Shown piece after piece: positions 1 to 8,470 of a DNA stretch of 21,957 nt. The position numbers and the translations under genes were made by a program. Within the stretch, counting starts at the first letter, position 1. Each line of letters begins with the position of its first letter. Where the stretch lies: IMG/VR virus record IMGVR_UViG_3300002231_000542, positions 56,513-78,469 of that record; one strand, 5' to 3'. Below the pieces are notes generated by a model that saw only the letters and a list, made by a program, of their open reading frames with translations, made no database searches and was not told the origin of the DNA. Source of the DNA: a virus.

Positions 1-131
1 AAACGTACAGATACATTATCTATAACACTACTAAAATCAGCAGTACTATGAGTTATAACTAATCCACTACTTGATAATGAAGCTGTTTTACCTTTAGCCC
101 ATCTAGGGACTATAGTTGGATATACTGGCAT
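1..131 (-). CDS. Partial structural gene downstream of the tail hub (N-terminal 43 codons only)
   Basis: An open frame starts at an ATG (129-131) and runs off the left edge with no stop. The visible N-terminus begins MPVYPTIVPRWAKGKTA and is rich in Ser, Thr and Val. It starts three bases after the stop of the tail hub/fibre gene, and an AAAGGA ribosome binding site lies about 10 bases upstream, inside the end of that gene. The tight spacing suggests the last visible member of the tail operon, probably another tail-tip or fibre component. No family is recognised from this fragment. Confidence 0.7.
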   Translation of the reverse strand, partial: MPVYPTIVPRWAKGKTASLSSSGLVITHSTADFSSVIDNVSVR

Positions 132-134
132 CTA

Positions 135-3119
135 TTATGTATCCTTTATAAATCCTAATTTAATTCCATGGAAAATACCATACCCAGAGGCATGTTCTTC
201 AATAGCCCAGTCAGCTGAAGTAGCATTAACATGTTTAGTATGTGTTGTTGACATTCTTGTTGATGTAGTTCCTATATCCAAAGTTTCATTAGCGTCAGGT
301 ACTAAATTATCATGAATAGTAATAGTACCTAAAGCACTCACTTCAAATAATAAAGTATTTACTCCAGAGGGGTCATACACAAATGACAAAGAGCCATCAG
401 CACTATCAACTAATAGTCTATATTCTTTAGTACTATATGTAGCACTGATTCTATCAGTATTAGCAGAAGTAAGCTCTGTCCAAGTAGGTGTACCCGCATC
501 ATAGTTATTAGTAGCTTCTATTTTAGGGGTACCTTCAGTAAACCTGATAGCTCCTCTTCTACCATTAGTAGAACCACCATTAAATATTAAATCAACTACA
601 GTTTCATCAGTATCATTTTGATTAATAGTGAAAGTAGCACTATCCACACCTGATATAGCTGATATAGAAAGTAATGTGTGACTAATACCACCATCTAAAG
701 ATTGATACCAACCAGCACCTCTAGCAAGTGGTGGGTCTGGGTCAGTGGCTTCATAGGTAATTGTAGCAACGCCATCAGTCAATTCTTTTTTTGCAGTAGG
801 TATGTCAGTAGCTTCATGAGTATCCACTAAAGTTTTGTTATCATCAGCTTTTTTAGTAACTGGTGTATTAACTACCATAAAGGGTACTCTAGGACTTTCA
901 ATACCATACTCGTTAGTTACTCGTATAATAGTTCCAGTTACATCATAGTGAACTTCTTTTTTAAATATAGTCCATGTCATTTCATAAACTTTATCTTTAG
1001 TTAGTCCAAAACCATTAGTAGTAACTACTTCAAAATGCCCGAATGTTCCAGAGTCAGAAGATGATGCTACCTGTGTTCCATCTATAGGATTAAATTCTTC
1101 AACAGGATAAGTTGCATGTGAACCATCTATAGTTTCTTGAACACCACCCGAGGCGGGTGTTCTGGTGGCTGTATTATATCCAACTACTTTCCCTGGATCA
1201 TATATTGTTAATATAACATCATTAATTCCACCATAAGATTTCAGAGTATACCCTTCTTCCCAAAAATTACCAGTAACCCTAATATCATCTGTATACTGAG
1301 CTACGGTAGTTGTAGTTTCATCAGGTGTAGTAGCATTATCTCGAACTTCTACAGCCATTGCGGAAGGTTTTCTAACAGTCCCTTTTATATAAATATGTTG
1401 TGTAGTAGATTCACCAAAAGTGTTAGTTACTGTAACTTCAGCGGGGATTATTTTACCATCATCAGGAATCGCTAATCCAGTAGCCTCCCAGTAATGCTCT
1501 GTCGCTGTATGAACTTCATCTACAGTATGTAGAGCTACTTGATTGTAATATAAATACACACCATCAGATTCAGAAGGAACAGTTCCTTGTATCTTAACTT
1601 CCTCTGGTTTCGCCACAGTAAACTTTAAATCAAACGTAGTAGCTCCACCACTATGGTCAACGTTTATACTAACTGGAGCTCCGTCATTAGTATAGTCACT
1701 AGAAAGAACACTTACATCTACTTGAGGTACTTCATTCTTGTACATGAGCTCTTGCTCAAACGTACCCACGTTACCAGCACTATCTTTAGCGACGTATTTA
1801 ATTTTAAATATGTCCCCTTCTGTAAGTATAGCACTAAAATCAAAATAACCAGAAGATAAGTTATACTCCCAGTAGTCCTCACTCTCAGAGTCTACGGCTG
1901 TCTGTAGAGCACCAGCTCCAATAGATACATAGGCTCCCCAGAGCCCTGTAGTCTGATTTAATATAGCATACCAGAAGTCAATACTATCTACATAAGTCTC
2001 ATTATCTCTAGCATTACAACCTAAATAGACTGGATTATCAGTTTTAGTGTAAACTACCTCATGCGCTGTTGGTTTAGCCTGTAATGGCATTACCGTTGGT
2101 GGTGAGTTATCTACTGTAGACTCAGAGGTGTTTTTACTTCTATCGATTATACGTTTATAATTGATATTAGGTCGTCTATCACCTATTCTCATAGTTATAT
2201 CAAAACCACTACTGTCTAGTGAGTAGGTTACAGATAATAATGGCATCTGTGCAAATGTGCCAGAACCATCTTTAGTAAGTTTAACATAACCATCTAATTT
2301 ATTAAAGAATGGTGGAGCCATCCCGTAAGTTACTTTCTTTAATCTAATGGTATAACCATCTAAAGGTTCAAGTAGCTTCAGACAGATACCATCCCACCAT
2401 TCATCAACTTGAGATAACTTAATATTGTCATCATTAATTGATATTATACGTTGTTTATGTGCTGTCTGGGAAGCTGTCTCTTCTGTAGAGTACTGCGTAG
2501 AAGGATAAACAACATGATTAACTATTAATTTATTTTTGATACCTAGTAAATCACTATCCACAGCTACTAGTCCATCAGGAGCTAGATCATCACTATATGA
2601 AACGAAGTCAGTCTTAGTAGAGTAGTCACCTACATCATAAGTATCTAATATAGAAGTACTTCTCTGATTAGTGTACATAGCTTTAGCGTTATCTACACCA
2701 AATACGAACTCTTCCGCAACTGATAAATCTACATTACCATTAGCTAAGTCAATACATTCCATAATAGTTGATTCTACACCATCATATTCATACGATACAT
2801 CTACCGCAAATGACGGTAAAGTATTATTACCAGCACTATAAGTGATATTGGCGCTAGAAGTAATAGCGACATTATTAGGTTGGTACTTACCACTAAAAAC
2901 ACCTCCACTAAATACATCTGTATATACATCTTGAATAGTAGTAGTGACTGCGGTGTCAGCACCATCAGTAGAACTCTCCATTAGGTTATATTCTAAGCCA
3001 GCTATCCTAGATAACTCACCTTCACAAGATACGTGAACTCTATCCACATAGAACTGCTCATCAGAGTAGTCATTTTGTATATCAGTGATAAAACCCCACC
3101 ATACTATAGTAGAAATCAA
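135..3119 (-). CDS. Tail hub / fibre-like protein, main part (994 codons)
   Basis: This is a large tail-tip protein. The first 45 residues (WWGFITDI, then VHVSCEGEL) look like the continuation of a siphovirus baseplate-hub N-terminal domain, where a beta-strand with a G.IT core leads to a C.GEL segment. The middle (about 330-760) is Thr/Val/Asp-rich and resembles strings of Ig- or Fn3-like beta domains. Near residues 935-970 a DANETLDIGTTSTRM segment matches the fibre motif usually seen as D..yDiGss..RW just before a receptor-binding tip, so the C-terminus may bind host receptors. The listed start is TTG with no Shine-Dalgarno sequence, and it overlaps the stop of the preceding 73-codon frame (TTGA). 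Together with the domain logic this suggests both frames encode one protein split by a frame break. Confidence 0.75.
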   Translation of the reverse strand: MISTIVWWGFITDIQNDYSDEQFYVDRVHVSCEGELSRIAGLEYNLMESSTDGADTAVTTTIQDVYTDVFSGGVFSGKYQPNNVAITSSANITYSAGNNTLPSFAVDVSYEYDGVESTIMECIDLANGNVDLSVAEEFVFGVDNAKAMYTNQRSTSILDTYDVGDYSTKTDFVSYSDDLAPDGLVAVDSDLLGIKNKLIVNHVVYPSTQYSTEETASQTAHKQRIISINDDNIKLSQVDEWWDGICLKLLEPLDGYTIRLKKVTYGMAPPFFNKLDGYVKLTKDGSGTFAQMPLLSVTYSLDSSGFDITMRIGDRRPNINYKRIIDRSKNTSESTVDNSPPTVMPLQAKPTAHEVVYTKTDNPVYLGCNARDNETYVDSIDFWYAILNQTTGLWGAYVSIGAGALQTAVDSESEDYWEYNLSSGYFDFSAILTEGDIFKIKYVAKDSAGNVGTFEQELMYKNEVPQVDVSVLSSDYTNDGAPVSINVDHSGGATTFDLKFTVAKPEEVKIQGTVPSESDGVYLYYNQVALHTVDEVHTATEHYWEATGLAIPDDGKIIPAEVTVTNTFGESTTQHIYIKGTVRKPSAMAVEVRDNATTPDETTTTVAQYTDDIRVTGNFWEEGYTLKSYGGINDVILTIYDPGKVVGYNTATRTPASGGVQETIDGSHATYPVEEFNPIDGTQVASSSDSGTFGHFEVVTTNGFGLTKDKVYEMTWTIFKKEVHYDVTGTIIRVTNEYGIESPRVPFMVVNTPVTKKADDNKTLVDTHEATDIPTAKKELTDGVATITYEATDPDPPLARGAGWYQSLDGGISHTLLSISAISGVDSATFTINQNDTDETVVDLIFNGGSTNGRRGAIRFTEGTPKIEATNNYDAGTPTWTELTSANTDRISATYSTKEYRLLVDSADGSLSFVYDPSGVNTLLFEVSALGTITIHDNLVPDANETLDIGTTSTRMSTTHTKHVNATSADWAIEEHASGYGIFHGIKLGFIKDT

Positions 3120-3337
3120 ACTGAAATCTGAACTATGTCAGATTCAGTTGCTGTAACTGTAGACGCAGTTTTATATAACGTAAAAGAAGCACTGTCATAG
3201 TTCTTCTTATCTATTTGAGAAAATGTTAAACCTCTAACTACCATTTCTTCATCAGCTAAATTAGCGCCTAATGTCTCTGTATATGTTTCTTGCACTGTTG
3301 TGTAAGAACTATCATATATTTTAATTTCTACAATCAT
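3116..3337 (-). CDS. Tail hub N-terminal piece (73 aa)
   Basis: The product (MIVEIKIYDSSYTTVQ at its start, ESDIVQISV at its end) looks like the first beta-sheet of a tail hub protein: a short strand, a Phe-rich middle (SASFTLYK), and a closing strand that normally runs straight into an xxWxGxIxD strand. That next strand is exactly what opens the following frame. The ATG overlaps the tape measure stop by one base (TAATG), typical of translational coupling. A 73-residue protein would end in mid-domain, so I infer it is the N-terminus of the 994-codon gene. A single missing base in the TTT run at 3118-3120, or -1 frameshifting at GTTTGA, would join them. Confidence 0.7.
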   Translation of the reverse strand: MIVEIKIYDSSYTTVQETYTETLGANLADEEMVVRGLTFSQIDKKNYDSASFTLYKTASTVTATESDIVQISV

Positions 3338-6105
3338 TATGATATTGTACCTCCTCCATCTCCACCTGTAAATTTAGTCTTAGCTCCTGAATTTGAAGAG
3401 GCTGCTTTTAGTACTTCTTGTATTTGCTTTAACAAGTGATTCTGGTCAATAGATACTTTTACATTACTTAGCTGCTTCTCTATCATCTGTTTATACTCTT
3501 TCCAGACACCTTCTTGCTCTTTAATACGTTGCTTAACGTCAGTTACAGCTATTTTAGAGTCTTTAACTAAATTTAAATTACTTGCATACTCTCGTATTAA
3601 AGCCATACCGGTTCTTATACTCTCGTTTACTTCATCAGAAGCTTCACCAAGACCCTCATACTTTTTTTTCTCATCATCTAAGACAGCTACAGCTCCTGCA
3701 ATATCTTGAGCAGTTAATGCACCTCCCGCACGTTGTTTACGTGATAAATTATCCAAAGCGGTGTCTATATTAGCTATAGAATTATCTATAATTTCTTCTT
3801 TATCAGCCCAGTTGGTTTCCTCATCAGCCAGAAGAGCCCTGTTAGCAGCAATATCAGCCTCTCTGAAACGCTTAGTCAAGTCTCTGGCTGTTTGAAGATT
3901 TTGCTCTTCTAAAGCCAACTCATCTTGTAGTTGTTGCTTTTTAATAGCGTTTTTTTCTTTAGCAAAATCCTCATCTAACTTCAGTATATCCTGTAAATAG
4001 GTTCTAGTTTGTGCTAACCTATCCTCATGAGCTTTATTTAAGTCTTTAGTGTGCTTTTCTTCTTCTTTTAGCTCATTTAATTTCCACTTGTTCTGACTTT
4101 TGGAGTTGGAAGCTTGCGCTTGTTGCTCAACCTTTATAGCTTTCAACTTTTCAGCTAACTTAGCTCGTTGAGCCTGTGCTTCTTTTTTAGTAAGCTTGGT
4201 GTCTTCAGCTAATTTTTTATTAGAAGCTTTCCTAGCTTCCTCAAGAGCCTCTTCATTTGCCTTTGCGTCAGCATCAGCAAGTTTCTTAGCGTTTAATTTA
4301 GCATTAGCTTCGAGAAGATCAGCAGCTTCCTGCTTCAGTTTAAGTCTAATATTAGTTTCCCGTTCTAATCTCTGGTCATACTTCTTAGCTTCTTCTATAA
4401 AGATTTTTGCTTTTATAGCTTCTGTTTTCTTTAAAGCTTCTGCTTCTGTTATATTACCCTGCTCAGTAAGAATTCTTATTTTATTAATATTTTCTTTATG
4501 AGACCTAAGACGCTCATTATAAAGTTTGCGGAAGACCCCTGTGATGTCATTAACTTGTCCCTCGTACTCACTTTTTATATCACGCAGTGCTTTATTAACA
4601 ATAGTTTTAGAATCATTAAAGTATTTTTCTAGTTTATCTTTTTCAGACATCGTTAATTCATTATATTTTTTAGTAGTTTCTTCAAAACGGTCTTGCAATA
4701 ATTGAAACAGTTTCGTGTTACCACCATCTGAAACGGAAATTTGGTCTTGTATTACACGTTTCAAATCACCCAGTAATTGTTGGTTATAATCTTTCGCAGC
4801 TTGTAAATGTTTCTGATTATTAAGATAATCAACAGTTTTTTTATCTTGATGATACTTGTCAATTAATCCAATTAGTGCATGAGAAGAAATTAACTGACTC
4901 TTATCAAGTTCGGCGTTATGCTCCACTTGCTGTTTAAATAATTTATCAAGATATTCAGCTTGGGCTTGAATAGCTTTAGCTTTGTTAAGTTTGCTAAAAC
5001 TATTTGATTTATCAGCTTGAGCACGCACAGCTTTACCCCACCGTCTTAACCAAGCAATGCCTTCTTTTATTGATCTTTGTTGTGCCAGATTTTGGTCTTC
5101 AAAGTAGGTAGTCCCCGCATCTGCGGCTTTACCAAAGTACTCTACTATTCCTGTAACCTGCTTTTTTATAAACGGCAAAAGCTCACTCTTTTTTAGATAC
5201 GAGGCGGCGCTAGCAAAAGCTTCTATAAATGATGTAAACTCATCTACATAACCTTTGTATGCAGCCTTCCCATCAATAACAGAGTTAGTCCATTTAAGTA
5301 GAGTATCTGTAATATCAGACAGTAATTTATTAAATTTAAGATTATTAGTAAAAAGACCTCCCACAGCTTTAGAAAACTCACGTAAAGAAGCTGCAACATT
5401 TTTAGAACTTTTTTCATATCCTTGGAAAGCAGCTTGGGCCTGCCCACCAAATTCTACATCTAATTCTCGTAAGACTTCATTAAAACCATCAGTGGCTATT
5501 TTAGCTTTGTTAAAACTAACACCAACTCTAGTGAGTGTACTTTCAATACCAACGAATGCCTTACCTACCTGAACAGCTGTACCTCTGAGGTGACGAGACC
5601 CCATAGCAGTAGCTAAGTCCAGAACTGCTACTGTAGATTTTTTGAGGGTATCCTGATTCATTCTACCAAAAGTCTGAAGTATTGTCATAACTTCAGTAAT
5701 CTCTTCAACTGTTCTTCCAGTTTGGAATTGAAGTAATAACGCAAATTTCTTATTCTCGTCAAAAGCTTGTTTAGTAAAAGTTCCTGAAGATTTCATAGAT
5801 TGTTCTAGTTTACGGAACTCCTTCTTTGCCTTACTAGCTCCATCAATAAGACCCTTAAACCACTTAATACCTTTTATAACAGCATAGTATCCGACAATAC
5901 CTTTTAAAGTTCTTGTAATATCTTTGATAGACTTAACAGCTGAATTAGAGCCTTTCTTTATAGCGTTACTAGCTCCACTACTACCTTTCTTAGCATTATT
6001 TATAGAATTCTGAGCAGAACTTTTAGTTTCTTCATCTATCCCATTCATAGCTTTCTTAGCATCTGAATAGACATCTTTAAAAGTCTTGCCTGAAGCGTTA
6101 GTCAT
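3337..6105 (-). CDS. Tail tape measure protein (TP901-like)
   Basis: A 922-codon, Lys/Glu/Ala/Gln-rich and strongly coiled-coil protein, the longest alpha-helical product in the tail block. Residues about 60-85 hold a hydrophobic stretch (LKGIVGYYAVIKGIKWFKGL). Residues about 100-260 follow the TP901-type tape measure pattern: TGRTVEEI, DLATAMG, VGKAFVGIESTLTRVGVSF, then FGGQAQAAFQGYEKSS. The role is to set tail length inside the tube and to pass into the cell envelope on infection; at about 0.15 nm per residue this implies a tail near 140 nm. The ATG at 6105 has no Shine-Dalgarno sequence, while a 39-codon frame just upstream has one and reads like a tape measure N-terminus. The real start is therefore probably at 6229, with a frame break near 6132-6135. 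Confidence 0.9.
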   Translation of the reverse strand: MTNASGKTFKDVYSDAKKAMNGIDEETKSSAQNSINNAKKGSSGASNAIKKGSNSAVKSIKDITRTLKGIVGYYAVIKGIKWFKGLIDGASKAKKEFRKLEQSMKSSGTFTKQAFDENKKFALLLQFQTGRTVEEITEVMTILQTFGRMNQDTLKKSTVAVLDLATAMGSRHLRGTAVQVGKAFVGIESTLTRVGVSFNKAKIATDGFNEVLRELDVEFGGQAQAAFQGYEKSSKNVAASLREFSKAVGGLFTNNLKFNKLLSDITDTLLKWTNSVIDGKAAYKGYVDEFTSFIEAFASAASYLKKSELLPFIKKQVTGIVEYFGKAADAGTTYFEDQNLAQQRSIKEGIAWLRRWGKAVRAQADKSNSFSKLNKAKAIQAQAEYLDKLFKQQVEHNAELDKSQLISSHALIGLIDKYHQDKKTVDYLNNQKHLQAAKDYNQQLLGDLKRVIQDQISVSDGGNTKLFQLLQDRFEETTKKYNELTMSEKDKLEKYFNDSKTIVNKALRDIKSEYEGQVNDITGVFRKLYNERLRSHKENINKIRILTEQGNITEAEALKKTEAIKAKIFIEEAKKYDQRLERETNIRLKLKQEAADLLEANAKLNAKKLADADAKANEEALEEARKASNKKLAEDTKLTKKEAQAQRAKLAEKLKAIKVEQQAQASNSKSQNKWKLNELKEEEKHTKDLNKAHEDRLAQTRTYLQDILKLDEDFAKEKNAIKKQQLQDELALEEQNLQTARDLTKRFREADIAANRALLADEETNWADKEEIIDNSIANIDTALDNLSRKQRAGGALTAQDIAGAVAVLDDEKKKYEGLGEASDEVNESIRTGMALIREYASNLNLVKDSKIAVTDVKQRIKEQEGVWKEYKQMIEKQLSNVKVSIDQNHLLKQIQEVLKAASSNSGAKTKFTGGDGGGTIS

Positions 6106-6109
6106 AGCT

Positions 6110-6229
6110 TTAAATATTCCAACTGAAGTTACCCCTTAGTTGCTTTATTTCTTCTAAGACAGCTGTCATCGTAGCTTTTACTTTATTTTTAGCACGAATC
6201 AAAATTTCGACGGATTGTCGTTTAGACAT
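6110..6229 (-). CDS. Short frame that looks like the true N-terminus of the tape measure (39 aa)
   Basis: ATG at 6227-6229 is preceded by a GAGGG ribosome binding site about nine bases away. The peptide begins MSKRQSVEILIRAKNKVK and continues TMTAVLEEIKQLRG. The form 'EI.IRAKNK....M.AV..EI' is how many tape measure proteins begin. The frame stops seven bases before the annotated tape measure ATG. The +1 frame at the GGGG run (6132-6135 on the plus strand as cccc) reads on as VTSVGIFKAMTNASG with no stop straight into the tape measure. I infer one gene interrupted by one extra G, or recoded there. It could instead be a separate tiny protein, which I think less likely. Confidence 0.55.
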   Translation of the reverse strand: MSKRQSVEILIRAKNKVKATMTAVLEEIKQLRGNFSWNI

Positions 6230-6245
6230 GTTTTAAAACCCTCAG

Positions 6246-6266
6246 AATGGCTTTTCAGCCATTTTT
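6246..6266 (+). terminator. Hairpin before the tape measure; plus-strand terminator shape
   Basis: AATGGCT and AGCCATT pair around a four-base loop and are followed on the plus strand by TTT after the stem's own TT, an intrinsic terminator that would stop antisense transcription. On the minus strand the same stem has a GAAA tetraloop and sits just upstream of the GAGGG ribosome binding site used by the tape measure transcript, so it may instead mark or protect that mRNA end. Confidence 0.5.
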
Positions 6267-6275
6267 ATAGTAAAA

Positions 6276-6293
6276 CCTATACTTAGGTATAGG
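6276..6293. repeat. Inverted repeat between tail tube and tape measure genes
   Basis: CCTATAC and GTATAGG form a perfect 7-bp inverted repeat around TTAG. There is no T-run, so it is not a terminator. It lies between two hairpins in the gap after the major tail gene and could be an operator or RNA structural element. Confidence 0.4.
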
Positions 6294-6311
6294 GTAGGTG
6301 TTTTAGATAGT

Positions 6312-6338
6312 AAAAAGGGGCATTCTCAGCCCCTTTTT
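6312..6338. terminator. Bidirectional intrinsic terminator after the major tail protein
   Basis: AAAAAGGGGC and GCCCCTTTTT are perfect 10-bp arms around a 7-base loop, giving a GC stem with A-tract and T-tract on both strands. It lies 10 bases past the stop of the major tail gene on the minus strand. It would end most of that transcript and separate tail-tube expression from the lower-copy tape measure and hub genes. Confidence 0.85.
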
Positions 6339-6347
6339 AGCATTCTA

Positions 6348-7334
6348 TTACAGTGTAGCATCACCGTTTATGTTGGTGATTGTTATCTGGTCGGATTGAT
6401 CATCTTTACCTAAGATAAAGGTGTACTTTTCAACCCTGTCTGAAGTCTCAATTCCAGGCTCCAGGGTAACTAACTTACACTCCTTCACAGCTATAGTGGT
6501 TGTGTAGTATGTGGAGCCTGTGACTAGTACGTCAGATGTGAGTGTAAGAATAACTGATTGCTCAGTACTATTATCAAATGCTGACTTAATAGCAGCTCTA
6601 GTAGCTTGAGATACTTCTACAGTAAAGTCACCTTGGATAGGTGTAACATCACCTGGAACAAACTTAGTAGGTGTGTTCTGAGAGATGTCACCATACTTAG
6701 CAGCAGTTCCTCTATTACCTGTGATAGAGAATGTAGACACGGGTACTGTGACCTCTGAGGCAAGTACTCCGATTTGGAATCCAATTTGGAAGTTATCAAA
6801 CATCTTAGATGTAGCAATAGGTGCGAATGTTTCACCTGAAGCAGCCTCAGTGTAGTCCTTTGCCATCCAATCGTAATTCATAGTGATAATTCCAGGAGCT
6901 TCTACTGTCAATGTAAATGAAGTGATAACTACTGAATTGAATGTAAACCATTTACCATCACTACCAACTTCTAAAGTCAAACCTTCTTCAAAGATGTCAA
7001 CTTTATCAGCAGAAGTAGATGTAAGCTTATGCAAATGAGTATTTGCACCGACAACTGGTGTGTCTGCTGTAAAAGTATAATCACCAAAGAAGTGTTTCAA
7101 TAGAATATCATGTTGTGAAGCAGAAAATTCTGTTTCTAATGTACCTGAGATATGGTAAAAGCCTTTACGACTTTCATTCTCGGAAGTGTTAGGATTTACC
7201 TGTGCTGATTTAATTGGTGTATCCTCGAATTGGTATGAACCGCCAGTAACACTAATCGAAAGTGTTGGAGTAACTGGAGTCCCCCATGCTGTTTGTGCTC
7301 CTAGTAAAGCACCATCTTGAATCTTAAAACTCAT
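6348..7334 (-). CDS. Major tail (tube) protein
   Basis: A 328-codon, beta-rich, Thr/Ser/Val-heavy protein. The opening (GALLGAQTAWGTPVTPTLSI) matches the common tail-tube start in which a short helix is followed by an 'ETTWGTP.TPT' motif. Residues about 55-70 (ESRKGFYHISGTLETEF) and the C-terminal half, with its long alternating beta strands, fit the tail-tube fold, perhaps duplicated. It would polymerise into the hollow tail tube around the tape measure. AGGAGA lies about eight bases before the ATG. Its position right before a strong terminator and the tape measure, and after the tail-completion gene, is the standard siphovirus order. The unusual point is that no tail-assembly chaperone pair separates it from the tape measure. 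Confidence 0.85.
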   Translation of the reverse strand: MSFKIQDGALLGAQTAWGTPVTPTLSISVTGGSYQFEDTPIKSAQVNPNTSENESRKGFYHISGTLETEFSASQHDILLKHFFGDYTFTADTPVVGANTHLHKLTSTSADKVDIFEEGLTLEVGSDGKWFTFNSVVITSFTLTVEAPGIITMNYDWMAKDYTEAASGETFAPIATSKMFDNFQIGFQIGVLASEVTVPVSTFSITGNRGTAAKYGDISQNTPTKFVPGDVTPIQGDFTVEVSQATRAAIKSAFDNSTEQSVILTLTSDVLVTGSTYYTTTIAVKECKLVTLEPGIETSDRVEKYTFILGKDDQSDQITITNINGDATL

Positions 7335-7360
7335 TATTATTCTCCTCTATTTAAAAATTA

Positions 7361-7807
7361 TTAAACATTTCCGTTATAGTTATAGAAAAATCTATACATA
7401 GCGTTACGTTGTCTAGTTCCACCTATATTAAATGCACCAACATCACTATCAGTTAATATATATCTTTCACCAACTAGAGATAATGTTGAATTAGCATCTG
7501 TATCTAATACATTTTCTATCAGCTCTAAACCATTCATTATATCCCATTTAGAACTCTGTTCGTAATCGTAATACACACCAACGTCAATAGCTACAGTATC
7601 TTTCCTGCGTTGAGCGTACCTAGCTTCCCTAACTGAAGTAACTGGAATGATATTAATACAAGGAAAAATAACTCCATTTAGTTCATTTTCATCATCTACA
7701 TCAAGCCATTCATATATACTCTCTGAACCAAACTCAGCTAGAATATTAGCATCTGTAGAGAGGAGACGATGTATCTCATTTATAAGTGTTTCAAATCTAA
7801 AAGCCAT
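7361..7807 (-). CDS. Tail terminator / tail completion-like protein
   Basis: A 148-codon product lying between the DUF1320-like connector and the major tail protein, where siphophages usually encode the tail terminator that caps the tube and joins it to the head. The sequence has the family's expected shape: an N-terminal helix (FETLINEIHRLLSTDANIL), a beta segment ending in a hydrophobic strand (FPCINIIPV), a basic turn (REARYAQRRKDTVAIDVGVYY) and a C-terminal strand pair. Assignment rests on position and fold pattern rather than a diagnostic motif. Its ATG overlaps the stop of the upstream gene (TAATG), so translation is coupled. A minor tail protein is the main alternative. Confidence 0.6.
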   Translation of the reverse strand: MAFRFETLINEIHRLLSTDANILAEFGSESIYEWLDVDDENELNGVIFPCINIIPVTSVREARYAQRRKDTVAIDVGVYYDYEQSSKWDIMNGLELIENVLDTDANSTLSLVGERYILTDSDVGAFNIGGTRQRNAMYRFFYNYNGNV

Positions 7808-8229
7808 TAGTCTGCCTCACTTCCTCGGTATATCTTAGTTGTACTAGTAGTTAGAGCATCATCCTCAGTAGCTGTAGTAGCCCCAAGAGTCATCCAACCC
7901 TTAGCTATCTTTTCTAACATATCTTTAGCATCCACATAGGCTCTATCTATATCTTCAGGAACAGATTTCCTAGCTGAAAGCCATAAATAGTACTCTGTGA
8001 TAGCAGCTGCTAAATACCGAACAAAATCAGTCTGTACATCAGAAGTCAGAGGAATAGTGTACCTAGTAGCTAGATAACCATTAATAACACTCTCAGCTTG
8101 AAGCATTTTCTTTTTTAACACATCAAGATTCACAGTAGTCGCTGTTTTATCATTAGGATTAGTTAATTTAACTAATAACTGAGTTTCAATCCCTATATCT
8201 GCTCTTCGTAAGTAGACTGGATTAGCCAT
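7807..8229 (-). CDS. Head-tail connector / DUF1320 (Mu gp36-like) protein
   Basis: A 140-codon protein with the clear DUF1320 pattern. It has a short N-terminus naming a first helix (YLRRADI), a helix pair built on 'AESVINGYLATRYTIPL' (about residues 46-63), and a second helix 'RYLAAAITEYYLWLSAR' followed by a stretch rich in Asp and Lys. The family is an adaptor at the head-to-tail joint in Mu-like and many siphovirus genomes. An AGAGGT site lies about seven bases before the ATG, and the start overlaps the end of the upstream gene by eight bases. Confidence 0.75.
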   Translation of the reverse strand: MANPVYLRRADIGIETQLLVKLTNPNDKTATTVNLDVLKKKMLQAESVINGYLATRYTIPLTSDVQTDFVRYLAAAITEYYLWLSARKSVPEDIDRAYVDAKDMLEKIAKGWMTLGATTATEDDALTTSTTKIYRGSEAD

Positions 8230-8461
8230 TATCTTTTACCTCTTTCTTCACCTTCTTAGGTTTTGTTAAAACAGGCTTAATTTTAACTGGAGCTTCCACT
8301 TTTTCTACTTCAACTACAGTTGACTTCTTTAAAGCTAAAAAGTCTCTTTTAGTGACCGTGTACTCTCTCCATTCTTTGGTATGTTTATAGCCCTGCACAG
8401 AGAACATCCTTCGTGGACTGTCTTGTGCCTTTAATCTTGATCTAATTTTTACTAACGCCAT
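8222..8461 (-). CDS. Small basic structural-module protein, possibly Mu gp35/FluMu N-domain-like
   Basis: A 79-codon protein. The N-terminal half (ALVKIRSRLK, PRRMFSVQGYKHTKEWREY, TKRDFLALKKSTVVEVEKVE) has the order of the small domain found before gp36 in Mu-like phages: a strand, an Arg pair, an aromatic-rich strand, then a helix and an acidic VEE-like end. The C-terminal 25 residues are a low-complexity Lys/Pro/Val tail. GGAG sits about six bases before the ATG. Being directly upstream of the DUF1320-like gene supports the assignment, but the sequence match is weak and it could be an unrelated minor structural protein. Confidence 0.5.
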   Translation of the reverse strand: MALVKIRSRLKAQDSPRRMFSVQGYKHTKEWREYTVTKRDFLALKKSTVVEVEKVEAPVKIKPVLTKPKKVKKEVKDNG

Positions 8462-8470
8462 TCCAATCTC

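Noticed and set aside
4196-4501. Plus-strand frame of 101 codons within the tape measure, and similar ones at 5255-5572 and 1653-1859
   Set aside because: Ser/Ala/Phe/Leu-rich antisense of coiled-coil or Thr-rich genes, without ribosome binding sites.
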